A stretch of DNA of 64,000 bases from an uncultured Bacteroidales bacterium (GCA_944322025.1 CALUOH010000061.1:1-64000), one strand, 5' to 3'; shown: positions 1 to 9,428, counted from the first letter of the stretch. The notes: generated by a model from the sequence alone, not told the origin. Made by a program: numbers and translations.

Positions 1-50
1 GGCAGGAGGGATGCGGCTATGAGTGCCGCCGTGATGAATGTCCTTTTCAT
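1..50 (-). CDS. 5' end of an exported protein gene (partial)
   Basis: Read on the minus strand from an ATG at 50-48, the sequence codes for MKRTFITAALIAASLL before running off the window edge. A short basic start followed by a hydrophobic alanine/leucine run is a typical signal peptide, so the product is probably exported. Only about 16 residues are visible, so no family can be named. It would be transcribed divergently from mrp. An alternative is that this is a chance reading frame. Confidence 0.5.
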   Translation of the reverse strand, partial: MKRTFITAALIAASLL

Positions 51-248
51 ATCGCTGTGTCTTTTGTGTTCCTGTATGTTAGACTGTGATGTTTAACCGC
101 CGTTTAACGGGTGTTTCAACGGCACTCGACTGCCGCACACCTCCCTCCTCCCCAACGTAATCCACAAATTCGGCACTCAGCCTCCCCATCCTTTTCACCC
201 TCTCCTTTCACTCCCCTGCCCCTACCCCATTTCTCCATCCGCCCCTAA

Positions 249-312
249 ATGCTAATCAAGGTTAAAAACACGTATTCTCAAGCCAGCTTCAGGCCAGCCC
301 CTCCGAAGCCTC
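249..312 (-). repeat. intergenic repeat family A, copy 1
   Basis: On the minus strand the core reads GAATACGTGTTTTTAACC, preceded by GGGGCTGGCC and followed by TTGATTAGC. It matches seven other copies in the window (see 6804, 23680, 43361, 43543, 43653, 59613, 59722). The core differs from the usual GAGAGTACGTG by one base. Confidence 0.8.
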
Positions 313-359
313 ACCCCATCCTCTCACAGGCTTCCTCACCTTTATTCAACGACCGGCAG

Positions 360-390
360 TTGCTTTTCCCGCCTATTTTCCGTACCTTTG
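360..390 (+). promoter_or_regulatory. promoter of mrp
   Basis: TTGC at 360-363 and TACCTTTG at 383-390 match the Bacteroidota -33/-7 promoter with 19 bases between. The expected start of transcription is about 65 bases before the mrp ATG. Confidence 0.65.
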
Positions 391-462
391 CACCCGTTGA
401 GGCGCGGCAGGCACAGCCGCCGGACATTGCCTTCAACCATATAACCATCAAAAAATACAGTC

Positions 463-1533
463 ATGACAATCTATCCGAAACTCATACTCGACGCGCTTGC
501 CCATGTGCGCTATCCCGGCACGGGCAAAGACATCGTATCGGCCGGAATGGTCGAGGACGACATACGCATCAATGGCAACAAAGTCTCGTTCTCCCTCATC
601 TTCGACAAGCCGAACGACCCGTTCGCCAAATCCATAGTCAAGGCGGCCGAAGCGGCAATACTGACATACGTCAGTGAAGATGTGGACATTAAGGGCAACA
701 TAGCCATAAAGACACCGCACGCCGCGCCCAAAAAAGAGAGCAAGCCCCTCCACGGCGTAAAGAACATCATAGCCGTCTCCTCCGGCAAAGGCGGAGTCGG
801 CAAATCCACCGTCGCTGCCAACCTCGCCATGTCCCTCGCCATCAAAGGCTACAGCGTCGGACTGCTCGACGCGGACATCTACGGCCCGTCCATACCGAAA
901 ATGTTCGGAATAGAGGACGCGCGACCCATGGGCGAGGAGATTGACGGGCGGCAGATGATTATCCCCATCGAACGCTACGGCATAAAAATCCTCTCCATAG
1001 GCTTCTTCATCGACCCCGACAACGCGCTCATATGGCGCGGCGGCATGGCGTCAAACGCCGTGAAACAGCTCATCAACGATGCCGCGTGGGGCGAGCTTGA
1101 CTACTTCGTCATTGATCTCCCCCCCGGCACCAGCGACATACACCTCACCCTCGTACAGGAACTCGACTTCACCGGCGCAATCGTCGTCAGCACCCCCCAG
1201 CAGGTAGCCCTTGCCGACGCGCGAAAAGGCCTGCAGATGTTCCAGAACGACAAAATCAACGTCCCCATACTCGGCCTCGTCGAGAACATGGCGTGGTTCA
1301 CACCCGCCGAACACCCCGACGAGCGTTACTTCATCTTCGGCCGCGAGGGCTGCAAGCAGCTTGCCGAAGAGCGCGGAGTGCCCCTCCTTGCACAGATACC
1401 CCTCGTACAGAGCATCTGCGAGAGCGGCGATGCCGGCGCACCCATCGTCGTCAACCAAAGCTCCATCACCGCCCGCGCCTTCGACTCCCTTGCCGATACC
1501 GTCATCGACCGTATCAGAGAAATAAACGGATAA
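463..1533 (+). CDS. mrp: Mrp/NBP35-family Fe-S cluster carrier ATPase
   Basis: A 356-residue P-loop ATPase thought to carry and deliver iron-sulfur clusters in the cytoplasm. Residues 1-85 form the MIP18/DUF59 domain. The deviant Walker A motif SSGKGGVGKST is at 106-116, the DADIYGPS switch at 136-143 and DLPPGTSD at 218-225. Length and domain order are normal for the family. The CxxC pair that many Mrp proteins carry after NM is absent: the segment reads NMAWFTPAEHPDERY, with only a single Cys near 297. From general knowledge this looks like the usual form in Bacteroidota, so I do not read it as decay. The gene stands alone, with its own promoter and a shared terminator facing buk. Confidence 0.93.
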   Translation: MTIYPKLILDALAHVRYPGTGKDIVSAGMVEDDIRINGNKVSFSLIFDKPNDPFAKSIVKAAEAAILTYVSEDVDIKGNIAIKTPHAAPKKESKPLHGVKNIIAVSSGKGGVGKSTVAANLAMSLAIKGYSVGLLDADIYGPSIPKMFGIEDARPMGEEIDGRQMIIPIERYGIKILSIGFFIDPDNALIWRGGMASNAVKQLINDAAWGELDYFVIDLPPGTSDIHLTLVQELDFTGAIVVSTPQQVALADARKGLQMFQNDKINVPILGLVENMAWFTPAEHPDERYFIFGREGCKQLAEERGVPLLAQIPLVQSICESGDAGAPIVVNQSSITARAFDSLADTVIDRIREING

Positions 1534-1587
1534 GAAAAAACAAAAGCGGACGGGAGCATTCACCCCTCCGCCATGACAGAGACAAAA

Positions 1588-1612
1588 AAGCCTGGCCATT
1601 GAGCCAGGCTTT
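1588..1612. terminator. bidirectional terminator between mrp and buk
   Basis: A 9-bp perfect stem (AAGCCTGGC with GCCAGGCTT, 6-base loop) is flanked by an A-run on one side and a T-run on the other. It lies between two converging genes. Confidence 0.9.
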
Positions 1613-1642
1613 TCTATTGATACGGAAACAGTCCGTTCCCCC

Positions 1643-2710
1643 TCACTCCTCGTAAGTCATGCACTTCTCCCCGTTCAGCACACGCAGGCCGTTCTCCGCC
1701 AGTGCGCCCAGCTCATCCTCTCCGGGATAAACCTTCACCGGGGCAATGAAGCCCACCATATCCTCGATATACTTGCAGAAGCCCTTGCCATAGGCAATGC
1801 CGCCCGTCAGCAGTATCGCGTCCACCTTGCCTTTCAGCACAGTAGCCATCGCTCCTGCCTCCTTTGCCACAGTATATGCCATAGCGTCGTATATCAGTTT
1901 TGCGTGCGGGTCTTTGCCCGACTCTGCCCTCTGCTCCACAACATATGCGTCGTTCGACCCGCAGTGAGCCATCAGCCCACCGTTGCCCACGAGCATCTTC
2001 TTAACCTCCTGCTTCGTGTATTTCCCGCTGAAGCACAGCTCCATCAGCCCTGTAGCCGACACCGTACCCACACGCTCAGGCGAGAACGGGCCGTTGCCGC
2101 CGAGGGCGCAGTTAACGTCTATCACCTTACCGTGGTTATGTGCGCCGACAGAGATGCCGCCGCCAAGGTGTGCTACAATCAGGTTCATCTCCTCATACTT
2201 TTTGCCGCACTCCTTAGCATAGCGGCGCGCTATCGCCTTCTGGTTCAACGCGTGGAATATCGAAATGTTCGGCAGCAGCGGATGGCCGGATATCCGCGCC
2301 ACATCCTGAAGCTCGTCTACCACCACAGGGTCTGCTATCACAGCCTTGCAGCCCACCGTCTTCGCTATGTCGGCAGCGACAAGGCCGCCGAGATTACTTG
2401 CGTGCTCGCCGTATTTAGCCGCCAGCAGAGTCTCCCTCATCGCCTCGTTCACCTCATACACACCCGATGCGATAGGCTTCAGCAGACCGCCACGGCCTAC
2501 TATTATGTCGAAATCCTCCGCTATGCCCTCCTCTTCCAGTGCTCTGAGTATCGTCTCCTTGCGGAACTCATACTGCGACGCTACCGTCGGATACGGGGCT
2601 AGCTCCTCGCCCTGATGGCGAAGTGTCTTCTGAAACACAGGCTTGTCGTCATGAAACACTGCGAACTTCGTCGATGTCGACCCCGGATTGATTACCAGTA
2701 TTTTTTTCAT
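1643..2710 (-). CDS. buk: butyrate kinase
   Basis: A 355-residue acetate/butyrate kinase family protein that makes a short-chain acid and ATP from the acyl phosphate and ADP. The phosphate-binding start INPGSTSTKFAVF is at residues 5-17, and later HLGGGISVGAHNHG and GNGPFSPERVG mark the family. The ATG at 2710 is chosen because the conserved core begins there; the reading frame stays open upstream but into the gap after ptb and then across it. It lies 41 bases after ptb, in the usual ptb-buk order, so the pair is probably one transcript. The substrate could be butyrate or branched-chain acyl phosphates; the sequence does not decide. Confidence 0.92.
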   Translation of the reverse strand: MKKILVINPGSTSTKFAVFHDDKPVFQKTLRHQGEELAPYPTVASQYEFRKETILRALEEEGIAEDFDIIVGRGGLLKPIASGVYEVNEAMRETLLAAKYGEHASNLGGLVAADIAKTVGCKAVIADPVVVDELQDVARISGHPLLPNISIFHALNQKAIARRYAKECGKKYEEMNLIVAHLGGGISVGAHNHGKVIDVNCALGGNGPFSPERVGTVSATGLMELCFSGKYTKQEVKKMLVGNGGLMAHCGSNDAYVVEQRAESGKDPHAKLIYDAMAYTVAKEAGAMATVLKGKVDAILLTGGIAYGKGFCKYIEDMVGFIAPVKVYPGEDELGALAENGLRVLNGEKCMTYEE

Positions 2711-2751
2711 ATCTTCTTTGTCATTAGGTGATTTTACTTGATTTACATATT

Positions 2752-3666
2752 TTACGCCAGCATGGCGGCCATACAGATGCTGTAGAATTTCAGTTCTGCG
2801 TCGTCGCTCCTCGACGTGAGTACCACCGGCTTCTCCGTACCCTGCAACAGCCCAGCCATTCCCGCACCGGCGAACGACACAAGCCCTTTGTAGAAACAGT
2901 TCGCCGATGCGAAATCGGGGAATATCAGTATATCCGCATCGCCCAGCACAGGTGTCGGCACATTCTTTATCGCGCCGCGCTCCTTGTCGAGGGCTATGAA
3001 CGTGTCCATCGGCCCGTCTATGATGCACTCGCCGAACTCGCCCCTCTTCCACATCTCGATGATGTCGAGATAGTCCTGCATGAACGGTATCTTCGGGTTA
3101 GCCTTCTCCGTAGCGTGTATAAGTGCCACTTTCGGGTGTGTCACTCCGAACTTCTTCGCCGTATCAAGACAGTATTTTATCATCTCCACGCGCTGCTCCT
3201 TGGTAGGCACGGGTATAACCGCCGGGTCTGTGAAGAACAGCAGCTTGTGATAGCCCGGTATGTTCAATGCCGAATTGTAAGTGAGCACACGCCCTTTCGG
3301 CAGCAGACCCTTCTCCTTGTCGAGTATCACGCGGAGTATGACGTCAGTGTTCACCATACCCTTCATCAATATGTCGCACTCGCCCTCTTTAACCATTCTT
3401 ACTGCCTCTTTCGTAGCCTCCAGCGGATCTGGCACATTCACCACGTGTACAAACTCCGACGGCTCGAAATCAAACTCCAGCTTGTTTTTGATTGTGGCCT
3501 CATCGCCGACAAGATAGGCCTCGACCACACCATTATGCACCGCATGCATCACCGCTTCGAGTGAATGCATATCGACTGCATTTGCCACGGCTATTTTCTT
3601 TCGGCTACCCGTGCTGCCGTTTGTCAGATAAGCGATTAGTTCCTTGAAAGACTTTATTGCCTCCAT
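2752..3666 (-). CDS. ptb: phosphate butyryltransferase
   Basis: A 304-residue member of the phosphate acetyl/butyryltransferase family. It swaps CoA for phosphate on butyryl-CoA (or a similar acyl-CoA), giving the acyl phosphate used by the kinase encoded next. The N-terminal MEAIKSFKELIAYL, the segment KKIAVANAVDMHSLEAV and the C-terminal PDFASANCFYKGL segment fit Ptb, and length is normal. It is the first gene of the ptb-buk transcript, with a good promoter 95 bases upstream of its ATG. No crotonase or acyl-CoA dehydrogenase genes are nearby, so the source of acyl-CoA lies elsewhere. Confidence 0.92.
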   Translation of the reverse strand: MEAIKSFKELIAYLTNGSTGSRKKIAVANAVDMHSLEAVMHAVHNGVVEAYLVGDEATIKNKLEFDFEPSEFVHVVNVPDPLEATKEAVRMVKEGECDILMKGMVNTDVILRVILDKEKGLLPKGRVLTYNSALNIPGYHKLLFFTDPAVIPVPTKEQRVEMIKYCLDTAKKFGVTHPKVALIHATEKANPKIPFMQDYLDIIEMWKRGEFGECIIDGPMDTFIALDKERGAIKNVPTPVLGDADILIFPDFASANCFYKGLVSFAGAGMAGLLQGTEKPVVLTSRSDDAELKFYSICMAAMLA

Positions 3667-3761
3667 GATATAGAATTTATATTAAGTATTTGATATCCAC
3701 TATTATTGACCGTCAGCAATCGCGCCGACACACCGTTATGCACACCCGTGCTTTACGTGTG

Positions 3762-3792
3762 CAAATTTACTCATAAAAAACGTAATCCACAA
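3762..3792 (-). promoter_or_regulatory. promoter of ptb-buk
   Basis: On the minus strand TTG (3792-3790) and TAAATTTG (3769-3762) are separated by 20 bases, the Bacteroidota spacing. Confidence 0.65.
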
Positions 3793-3908
3793 TATTACAC
3801 GCCCCATTTGCCTTGAAAAGTGTAATTTAGAATATCGTTAATTAATTTACGGCACACACCTCCCGTCCCCGAACTTTTAATCAAGGCGTTTTATGACGCA
3901 CACCACCC

Positions 3909-6638
3909 TCAGAACAGGCTCATCTGCCCCGTCATGTCGTCTATCGCGTCCGTCTGGCTCTCCGCCTGCTCCGGGTCTTCCGGACGGTAGCTCTCTATCT
4001 CCACCCCGTCCACTACTGTGACAGTGCGCTCCCCGCCTTCTCCGCCCTCATTCTCCGTGCGCACGGGCTCTTTCTGCAACGGCTCTCCCTCCGTCACCTC
4101 CGCCACAGTGTATGTCGTCAGCCTCTTGCCCTTCGCCTTGTAGCTCTTGACCCCGATAAACTCGTCCACGTCTATGTCCAGCGGCTCTCTGAACGAGTCC
4201 CCACCGCCGAATGTCACGTGTATCTGCGGATACCTCGTATCCGTGATGAGCAGCACCTTCGACCCCGCAGCCGCCGGAATGAACGGTGTACGGCGATTCA
4301 CCGGTTCAAACTGGAAACGCTTCACATAGTCATACCCCTGCTCAGCGTCATACAGCACCACGCTCCACACCTTCCCCGCGTCAAACTTCTCTATACGGAA
4401 CAGATCATCATCATAATGGTTATTCAGATCAAAATTAGTGGTATAATACTCCCCCGTTGTCGTCACCACGAGTATCTGGTCATCGCTGTCGAAATTGCCG
4501 AGATACGTGCCGCGCTTGTCCGTGTTGAGCCGCAGCACATCGTGGTCGAACCAGATGTCCGAACCTCCGAGTGTCGATGCACCCTTGTGCTTCAGCACTA
4601 TCTTGTGTATGTCGAACTTCGTGAGTATATTGCCCATCGACTGGCGGCCTTTTATGGCTATATCGGAAAAGCTCTTCTCGAACACAAGGTTCTTTATCCT
4701 CCTCGTCGTAGGCTTGAGCGCCACCTTTATGGTCTCCGCCTCGCCGTTCGGGTTGGCCGTGAAATAGACCACCTTGCTTCCCGCAGTACCTTGCGTGAGG
4801 TCATACTCCTTTTCGCGTGTCACGCCCGCCACGGCAAAACGCTTGATATAGTAGTCACCCGTCTTGCCGTTTCTGTACACGGCGTTGTATATCGTCCGTT
4901 TGTCGTTCTTCTGGAACACTGCAAGGTACATGATGTTCTTGCCGACATACAGTTTCTCGGCCACCTTCACCACCTTGTATTTCCCGTCCTTGAAGAACAC
5001 TATTATGTCGTCAATGTCCGAACAGTTCGACACGCACTCCACATTCTCGTCCTTCTTCAGCCCGTAGCCTATGAAGCCCTCCTCCCTGTTCACATACAGT
5101 TTCTTGTTGGCCTCCACCACTTTCGATGCCTGTATCTTCTCGAACGTCCTTATCTCCGTTCGGCGCGGATACATCGGGCCGTACTTCTCTTTCAGCATGG
5201 AAAACCAGGCTATGGCATACTCTGTCAGATGAGCCAGATGGTGTTCCACCTCCTTTATCCGCTGCCGCAACGCGGCCATATCCTCCTCGGCCTTGTCCGC
5301 ATTGAACCGCAGTATGCGCTTCATCTTTATCTCCAGCAGACGCTGCAAATCCTCGCGCGTAACCTCCCTTATGAAAGAGGCTTTGAAGGGCTCAAGCCTT
5401 GTGTCTATGTGTGCCAGGGCCTCGTCCGTGGTCTTTGACTCCTCATAGCCCTTGTCCTTATATATGCGTTCCTCGATGAATATCTTCTCCAGCGACGCGT
5501 ACAGCAGCTGTTCCGACAATTCGCCGTGCTCTATCTCCAGTTCCTTCCGCAGCAGTTCGCGTGTGTTGTACGTGCTGCTGCGCAATATGTCGGAGACGCT
5601 CATCATCACAGGCTTGTCCCCGTCTATCACCCAGCACATGGGGTTATACGTCACCTTACAGAGCGTGCTTGCATAGAGAGCGTCGATAGTCTTGTCCGAA
5701 GAGGTCTTCGCGTCAAGATATACCCTTATCTCGACACTGTGTGAAGTGTTGTCCTCCACCTTCTTGACATTGATTTTACCCTTGTCGCCAGCATCCCCTA
5801 TCGACTCCATCAGAGCCTCCGTCGTGACACCATAAGGAAGATCAGTTATCTTCAGAGTCCGGTTGTCCTCCTTCTCTATGTGAGCCCTTATCTCCAATGA
5901 CCCGCCACGCAACCCGTCACGGTAGTGCGACAAATCTATCATACCCCCCGTCTGGAAATCCGGATACAGATGAAACTCCTCGTCCCTCAGCACGGCTATC
6001 GACGCGTCGCACAGCTCGACAAAATTGTGCGGCGGTATCTCCGACTTCAGTCCCACGGCCATACTCTGCTTCGCCCCCAGAGCCAGCACTAATGGAAACT
6101 TCACCGGCAGATACTCCGGCTCTTGGTTACGCCTGTCGTAAGAGGGCTTCCATTCCGTAATCTTAGGGTTGAACACCACCTCCAGCGCAAACTTCGTCAG
6201 CCGCGCCTCTATATATCGGCCCGCCGCCGCGCCGTCTCCCGTCAGTATATTGCCCCAGTTACCCTGACAGTCTATCAGCAGGTTCTTCTGCCCCAGTTCC
6301 ACCAGCGCACCGTATATCGACGAATCACCGTGCGGATGGAAATGCATAGTGTCTCCCACTATTCCCGCCACCTTATTATATCGTCCGTCCTCTGCCCTCC
6401 TCATCGCGTACAGCACCCTGCGCTGCACAGGCTTCAGCCCGTCTTTCAGATAAGGGACAGCACGGCTCAGTATCGTGTACGACGCATAGTCCAGAAACCA
6501 GTTCCTGAACATCCCCGACAGATGCCGCTCGTCGCTGTCCGCCACAGGCACCTTGTACGACGAATGCCTCTCCTTCGTCCCATCTGCGGCTGCCGCATCC
6601 TCCATTTCTTCTTCCTCAAACTCCCTCTCTTCTGACAT
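3909..6638 (-). CDS. parC: DNA topoisomerase IV subunit A (ParC/GyrA family)
   Basis: A 909-residue type IIA topoisomerase subunit that breaks and rejoins DNA to unlink daughter chromosomes. The catalytic tyrosine sits in GRYIEARLT at about residue 142, after the HFHPHGDSSIYGAL winged-helix segment. The C-terminal half should form the DNA-wrapping beta-propeller. The very acidic first 20 residues and the acidic tail are consistent with the long Bacteroidota form. Translation could begin at a TTG two codons earlier (6644), but the ATG at 6638 is preferred. The partner subunit is at 49377. Whether it acts as ParC or GyrA cannot be settled without the other type II pair; the form resembles proteins annotated as topoisomerase IV. 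Confidence 0.9.
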   Translation of the reverse strand: MSEEREFEEEEMEDAAAADGTKERHSSYKVPVADSDERHLSGMFRNWFLDYASYTILSRAVPYLKDGLKPVQRRVLYAMRRAEDGRYNKVAGIVGDTMHFHPHGDSSIYGALVELGQKNLLIDCQGNWGNILTGDGAAAGRYIEARLTKFALEVVFNPKITEWKPSYDRRNQEPEYLPVKFPLVLALGAKQSMAVGLKSEIPPHNFVELCDASIAVLRDEEFHLYPDFQTGGMIDLSHYRDGLRGGSLEIRAHIEKEDNRTLKITDLPYGVTTEALMESIGDAGDKGKINVKKVEDNTSHSVEIRVYLDAKTSSDKTIDALYASTLCKVTYNPMCWVIDGDKPVMMSVSDILRSSTYNTRELLRKELEIEHGELSEQLLYASLEKIFIEERIYKDKGYEESKTTDEALAHIDTRLEPFKASFIREVTREDLQRLLEIKMKRILRFNADKAEEDMAALRQRIKEVEHHLAHLTEYAIAWFSMLKEKYGPMYPRRTEIRTFEKIQASKVVEANKKLYVNREEGFIGYGLKKDENVECVSNCSDIDDIIVFFKDGKYKVVKVAEKLYVGKNIMYLAVFQKNDKRTIYNAVYRNGKTGDYYIKRFAVAGVTREKEYDLTQGTAGSKVVYFTANPNGEAETIKVALKPTTRRIKNLVFEKSFSDIAIKGRQSMGNILTKFDIHKIVLKHKGASTLGGSDIWFDHDVLRLNTDKRGTYLGNFDSDDQILVVTTTGEYYTTNFDLNNHYDDDLFRIEKFDAGKVWSVVLYDAEQGYDYVKRFQFEPVNRRTPFIPAAAGSKVLLITDTRYPQIHVTFGGGDSFREPLDIDVDEFIGVKSYKAKGKRLTTYTVAEVTEGEPLQKEPVRTENEGGEGGERTVTVVDGVEIESYRPEDPEQAESQTDAIDDMTGQMSLF

Positions 6639-6709
6639 ATACAATAATTATAACTGATTGACACACAACTAATTCTCTACTCCACCTCCCGCCACAAGGC
6701 TCAGGCACA

Positions 6710-6740
6710 CAAAAGTACACATTTTTTCCCTATCCGCAAA
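6710..6740 (-). promoter_or_regulatory. promoter of parC
   Basis: On the minus strand TTTG (6740-6737) and TACTTTTG (6717-6710) are 19 bases apart, an exact Bacteroidota match. Confidence 0.7.
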
Positions 6741-6803
6741 CACCCTCCCCCGCATCCCCACCTTACCCTTCTCCGGCAAACCTTCCCTCCCTCGCATTTC
6801 TCG

Positions 6804-6857
6804 TTAATCAAAGTTAAAAACACGTACTCTCGCGCCAGCAGTCAGCCAGCCCCTCCC
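6804..6857 (-). repeat. intergenic repeat family A, copy 2
   Basis: The minus strand reads GGGGCTGGCTGAC, CTGGCGCGAGAGTACG, TGTTTTTAACTTTGATTAAC, matching the family core and both flanks. Confidence 0.85.
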
Positions 6858-6871
6858 TATCTCCTCACCCG

Positions 6872-6893
6872 CTGAAACACGTAGGTTCACCCT
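6872..6893 (-). repeat. intergenic repeat family B, copy 1
   Basis: The minus strand reads AGGGTGAACCTACGTGTTTC, one base different from the family core GGGCGAACCTACGTGTTTCG. It lies 14 bases from a family A copy in the same orientation. Confidence 0.8.
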
Positions 6894-7044
6894 ATCATCC
6901 CCCATCCTCGCCCAGCCCGCAGCGCACACCCTCCTGCCCGCCCCCTCATAACACCATGCCCCCGCACAAAATCCCCCGCCTCCTCTTGCCCCGTCAAAAA
7001 TAAATGCCGATATTTGCCGTGAGAAACGGAATACCATAAAACCC

Positions 7045-7536
7045 ATGAACGGCAACCCTGAACTCTATACGCTGCTTGACAGCCTCAACATCCGCTACGA
7101 ATACATAGAGCACCCCCAAGCCCCGACCATTGAAATAGCCAAGCGCTACTGGGCGGGGCACGACGCGCGCCACTGCAAAAACCTCTTCTTCCGAAACCAC
7201 AAAGGCGACCGCCACTACCTCGTCCTCCTCGACTGCGACCGCTCAATGGACATCCACGCCATCGAACACCGCCTCCATCAGGGTAAACTCTCATTCGCAA
7301 GCCCCGAACGGCTCATGCGCTACCTCGGCGTAACCCCCGGCTCCGTCACACCATTCGGCCTGATTAACGACACCGGACACCACGTCCACGTCTTCATCGA
7401 CCGCAACCTCCGACAGGCCGAACGCCTCAGCTTCCACCCCTGCATAAACACCGCCTCCCTCATCATCGCACGCGAAGACCTCATCCGCTTCCTCGACCAC
7501 CTCGGCAACACATGGGAATGGATGGACATCTATTAA
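7045..7536 (+). CDS. prolyl-tRNA editing protein (YbaK/ProX family)
   Basis: A 163-residue stand-alone editing domain expected to remove wrongly attached alanine from tRNA-Pro. The central segment CKNLFFRNHKGDRHYLVLLD carries the conserved lysine, and LGVTPGSVTPFGLIND is the typical ProX loop. The length fits the one-domain type. It starts an apparent two-gene unit with the outer-membrane protein 41 bases downstream, though the two functions do not suggest a link. No strong promoter match was found upstream. It could also be called a YbaK/EbsC protein, but the KNLF..K..R.YLV pattern favours the ProX type. Confidence 0.85.
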   Translation: MNGNPELYTLLDSLNIRYEYIEHPQAPTIEIAKRYWAGHDARHCKNLFFRNHKGDRHYLVLLDCDRSMDIHAIEHRLHQGKLSFASPERLMRYLGVTPGSVTPFGLINDTGHHVHVFIDRNLRQAERLSFHPCINTASLIIAREDLIRFLDHLGNTWEWMDIY

Positions 7537-7577
7537 ACAGACACTAACACAACAAACCCTATAACCTGTAAACACAC

Positions 7578-9344
7578 ATGAGACTAAAGACAGCCCTACT
7601 GCTGCTCACAGCACTGACCGCCGCGCTCCGCGCCTCGGCAGAAACCGGATACTTCAAAGTAAACGAACGCTTCGGATTCAAGTCACAGGCCACAGCCGAC
7701 ACCGCACAGACATCCCTGCGCAACTCCATGCCCGAACGCCGATACAGCATAGCCAACTCTTGGACAGGCTCCTACGCCGGCCCCGTACAGTCCATGCTCT
7801 ACTTCTACCGCACCATGAAGTCCCCAATGGCCTTCGCCGACGCATACGACGCCTACACCCTCAAAGCCGGCGACCTGCTCTTCACCACCCCCGAGACATT
7901 CTCCCTCTCCCTCGGCGCACGCGGGGCATTCCCCACCGACTTCCGCACACGCCCCGACTCACGCTACAACATCTCCCTCGCCGGCACACCTAACACCGGA
8001 GTATCCCTCGGCGCGACAGCCACAGGCACACTCGGCAGCGGCACCAGCGGACGCGAACAGCGCGCCATAGGCAACGCCGCAATCTGGACATCCGTCGACT
8101 ACGAACGCTACTCGGCCAAACTCGCATTCGCCTCAAACTACATGCGCTTCGCCCCCGAACGCGCAGACCGCGACAACCACCGCACACTATACCACAACAA
8201 CATAGCATTCATCACCCAGAACTTCGCCCTCGGAGGCACAGGCTCACGCCCCGCCGTCGAACTCATACACACCTTCAAATGGGAAGACATCTCCCGCAGC
8301 TACAACACCCTCCTGTCCGACTCTCTCGGCACGGCGGCCGCAAATGACTCCGTTGCCTTCCAGACATTCAAGAACACGCTCACAGTCCGCACCCTGCGTG
8401 ACAATGTCCCCGTGATGCCCTTCTCCCTCCTCTACTACTTTGAACACGAATACCGCTACCACGCCAACTACATAGACCACAGCCTGACACGCGACGAGAT
8501 GCACGACCACCACCTCCACACAGGCTTCTCCATCTTCGACACACGCACCCTCGCCAACGGCTCATTCAGCTACGACCTCACAGGCGATGTCTTCATCTAC
8601 GGCATACTGACCAGCGAATGCAACCTCGTGGCCACATTCGTGCGCAGCCTGACCGCCGGGACAGAACCGCTAACCATCACATGGGGCGCAGGCGGACACC
8701 GCGACTCCAACACCAAGTTCATCACCCGCTACGACGCTTCGTTCATCCGCTGGACAAACAACTTCTCCAAATTCCACCGCCTCGACGCACAGGCACGCAT
8801 CGCCCTCAAGCGGAACATATCGCTCGGCATCAACTTCGACAACGTGTGGGACATGGTCTACCTCGACGATAACGGCCTCCCCGCACAGACCTCCGGCGCA
8901 ACACAGATAGTGGCCGTCGACCTCAAAGCCGACCTCCGTTTCGGCGACATATACTGGGAAAACCAGTTCGTCTACCAGTACACATCAAACCGTGACATCA
9001 TGCCGCTCCCCGACTTCACACTCTACTCAAACCTCTACTACTTCAAGCAGTTCCGCCGCGCAGGCTTTCAGGCGGGCATCGACATACGCTACTACACGGC
9101 CTTCTACGCCAACATCTTCGACCCCTACACGGGACTGTACCACACACAGCACACGCAGAAGATTGGCAACTATCCCGAACTCGGCCTCTACGCCAACGTC
9201 CGCGTGCTTGACGGCCTGAAATTCTACGCCGAATGGAACTGCTGGAACAGCGGCCTCTTCGGAGGCGACTGCTCACCCATGCCCGGCATCGCCCGCACAC
9301 ACAGCCGCCTCGATGTCGGCATAGCATGGGATCTCAACATCTGA
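7578..9344 (+). CDS. predicted outer-membrane beta-barrel protein
   Basis: A 588-residue protein with a clear signal peptide (about residues 1-21, ending ASA). The rest is rich in alternating polar and aromatic residues, with many short segments such as YFYRTMKSPM, FTLYSNLYYFKQF and FYANIFDPYTGLYH, as in barrel proteins. I cannot name the family with confidence. The last residues are hydrophobic but do not end in the usual terminal phenylalanine. It follows the ProX gene by 41 bases and ends at a strong hairpin. Codons are very C-rich, like its upstream neighbour and unlike plus-strand genes after 18 kb. Confidence 0.75.
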   Translation: MRLKTALLLLTALTAALRASAETGYFKVNERFGFKSQATADTAQTSLRNSMPERRYSIANSWTGSYAGPVQSMLYFYRTMKSPMAFADAYDAYTLKAGDLLFTTPETFSLSLGARGAFPTDFRTRPDSRYNISLAGTPNTGVSLGATATGTLGSGTSGREQRAIGNAAIWTSVDYERYSAKLAFASNYMRFAPERADRDNHRTLYHNNIAFITQNFALGGTGSRPAVELIHTFKWEDISRSYNTLLSDSLGTAAANDSVAFQTFKNTLTVRTLRDNVPVMPFSLLYYFEHEYRYHANYIDHSLTRDEMHDHHLHTGFSIFDTRTLANGSFSYDLTGDVFIYGILTSECNLVATFVRSLTAGTEPLTITWGAGGHRDSNTKFITRYDASFIRWTNNFSKFHRLDAQARIALKRNISLGINFDNVWDMVYLDDNGLPAQTSGATQIVAVDLKADLRFGDIYWENQFVYQYTSNRDIMPLPDFTLYSNLYYFKQFRRAGFQAGIDIRYYTAFYANIFDPYTGLYHTQHTQKIGNYPELGLYANVRVLDGLKFYAEWNCWNSGLFGGDCSPMPGIARTHSRLDVGIAWDLNI

Positions 9345-9358
9345 CCGGCACATACAAA

Positions 9359-9396
9359 AAGCGCGGCGCAGGATGTTATCGTCCTGCGCCGCGCTT
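9359..9396. terminator. terminator between the outer-membrane gene and recN
   Basis: A 15-bp perfect stem (AAGCGCGGCGCAGGA and its complement, 8-base loop). The T-run is on the minus-strand side, so it serves recN best and probably also stops the plus-strand gene. Confidence 0.92.
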
Positions 9397-9428
9397 GTAT
9401 TGCAATCGGGGCATCGCGCCCCGCTCTC

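Larger units (their letters stand above)
51..462. other. divergent intergenic region, pyrimidine-rich on the plus strand
   Basis: No convincing gene. The stretch from about 140 to 360 is strongly C/T-rich on the plus strand (purine-rich on the minus strand). It holds one minus-strand copy of the repeat family A and then the mrp promoter. Confidence 0.6.
6639..7044. other. divergent intergenic region with two repeats
   Basis: No gene is supported. It holds the parC promoter, a C/T-rich stretch on the plus strand from about 6680 to 6995, and one copy each of repeat families A and B, both on the minus strand. Confidence 0.6.

Noticed and set aside
249..677. Open frame across the start of mrp on the plus strand
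   Set aside because: It overlaps mrp in another frame, starts inside a family A repeat and is arginine/proline-rich without family features.
463..1533. Mrp lacking the CxxC motif as evidence of decay
   Set aside because: The rest of the protein is well conserved and, from general knowledge, Bacteroidota Mrp proteins often read NMAWFTPAE at this place.
1051..1599. 182-codon frame opposite mrp
   Set aside because: It is the reverse shadow of a clearly conserved gene.
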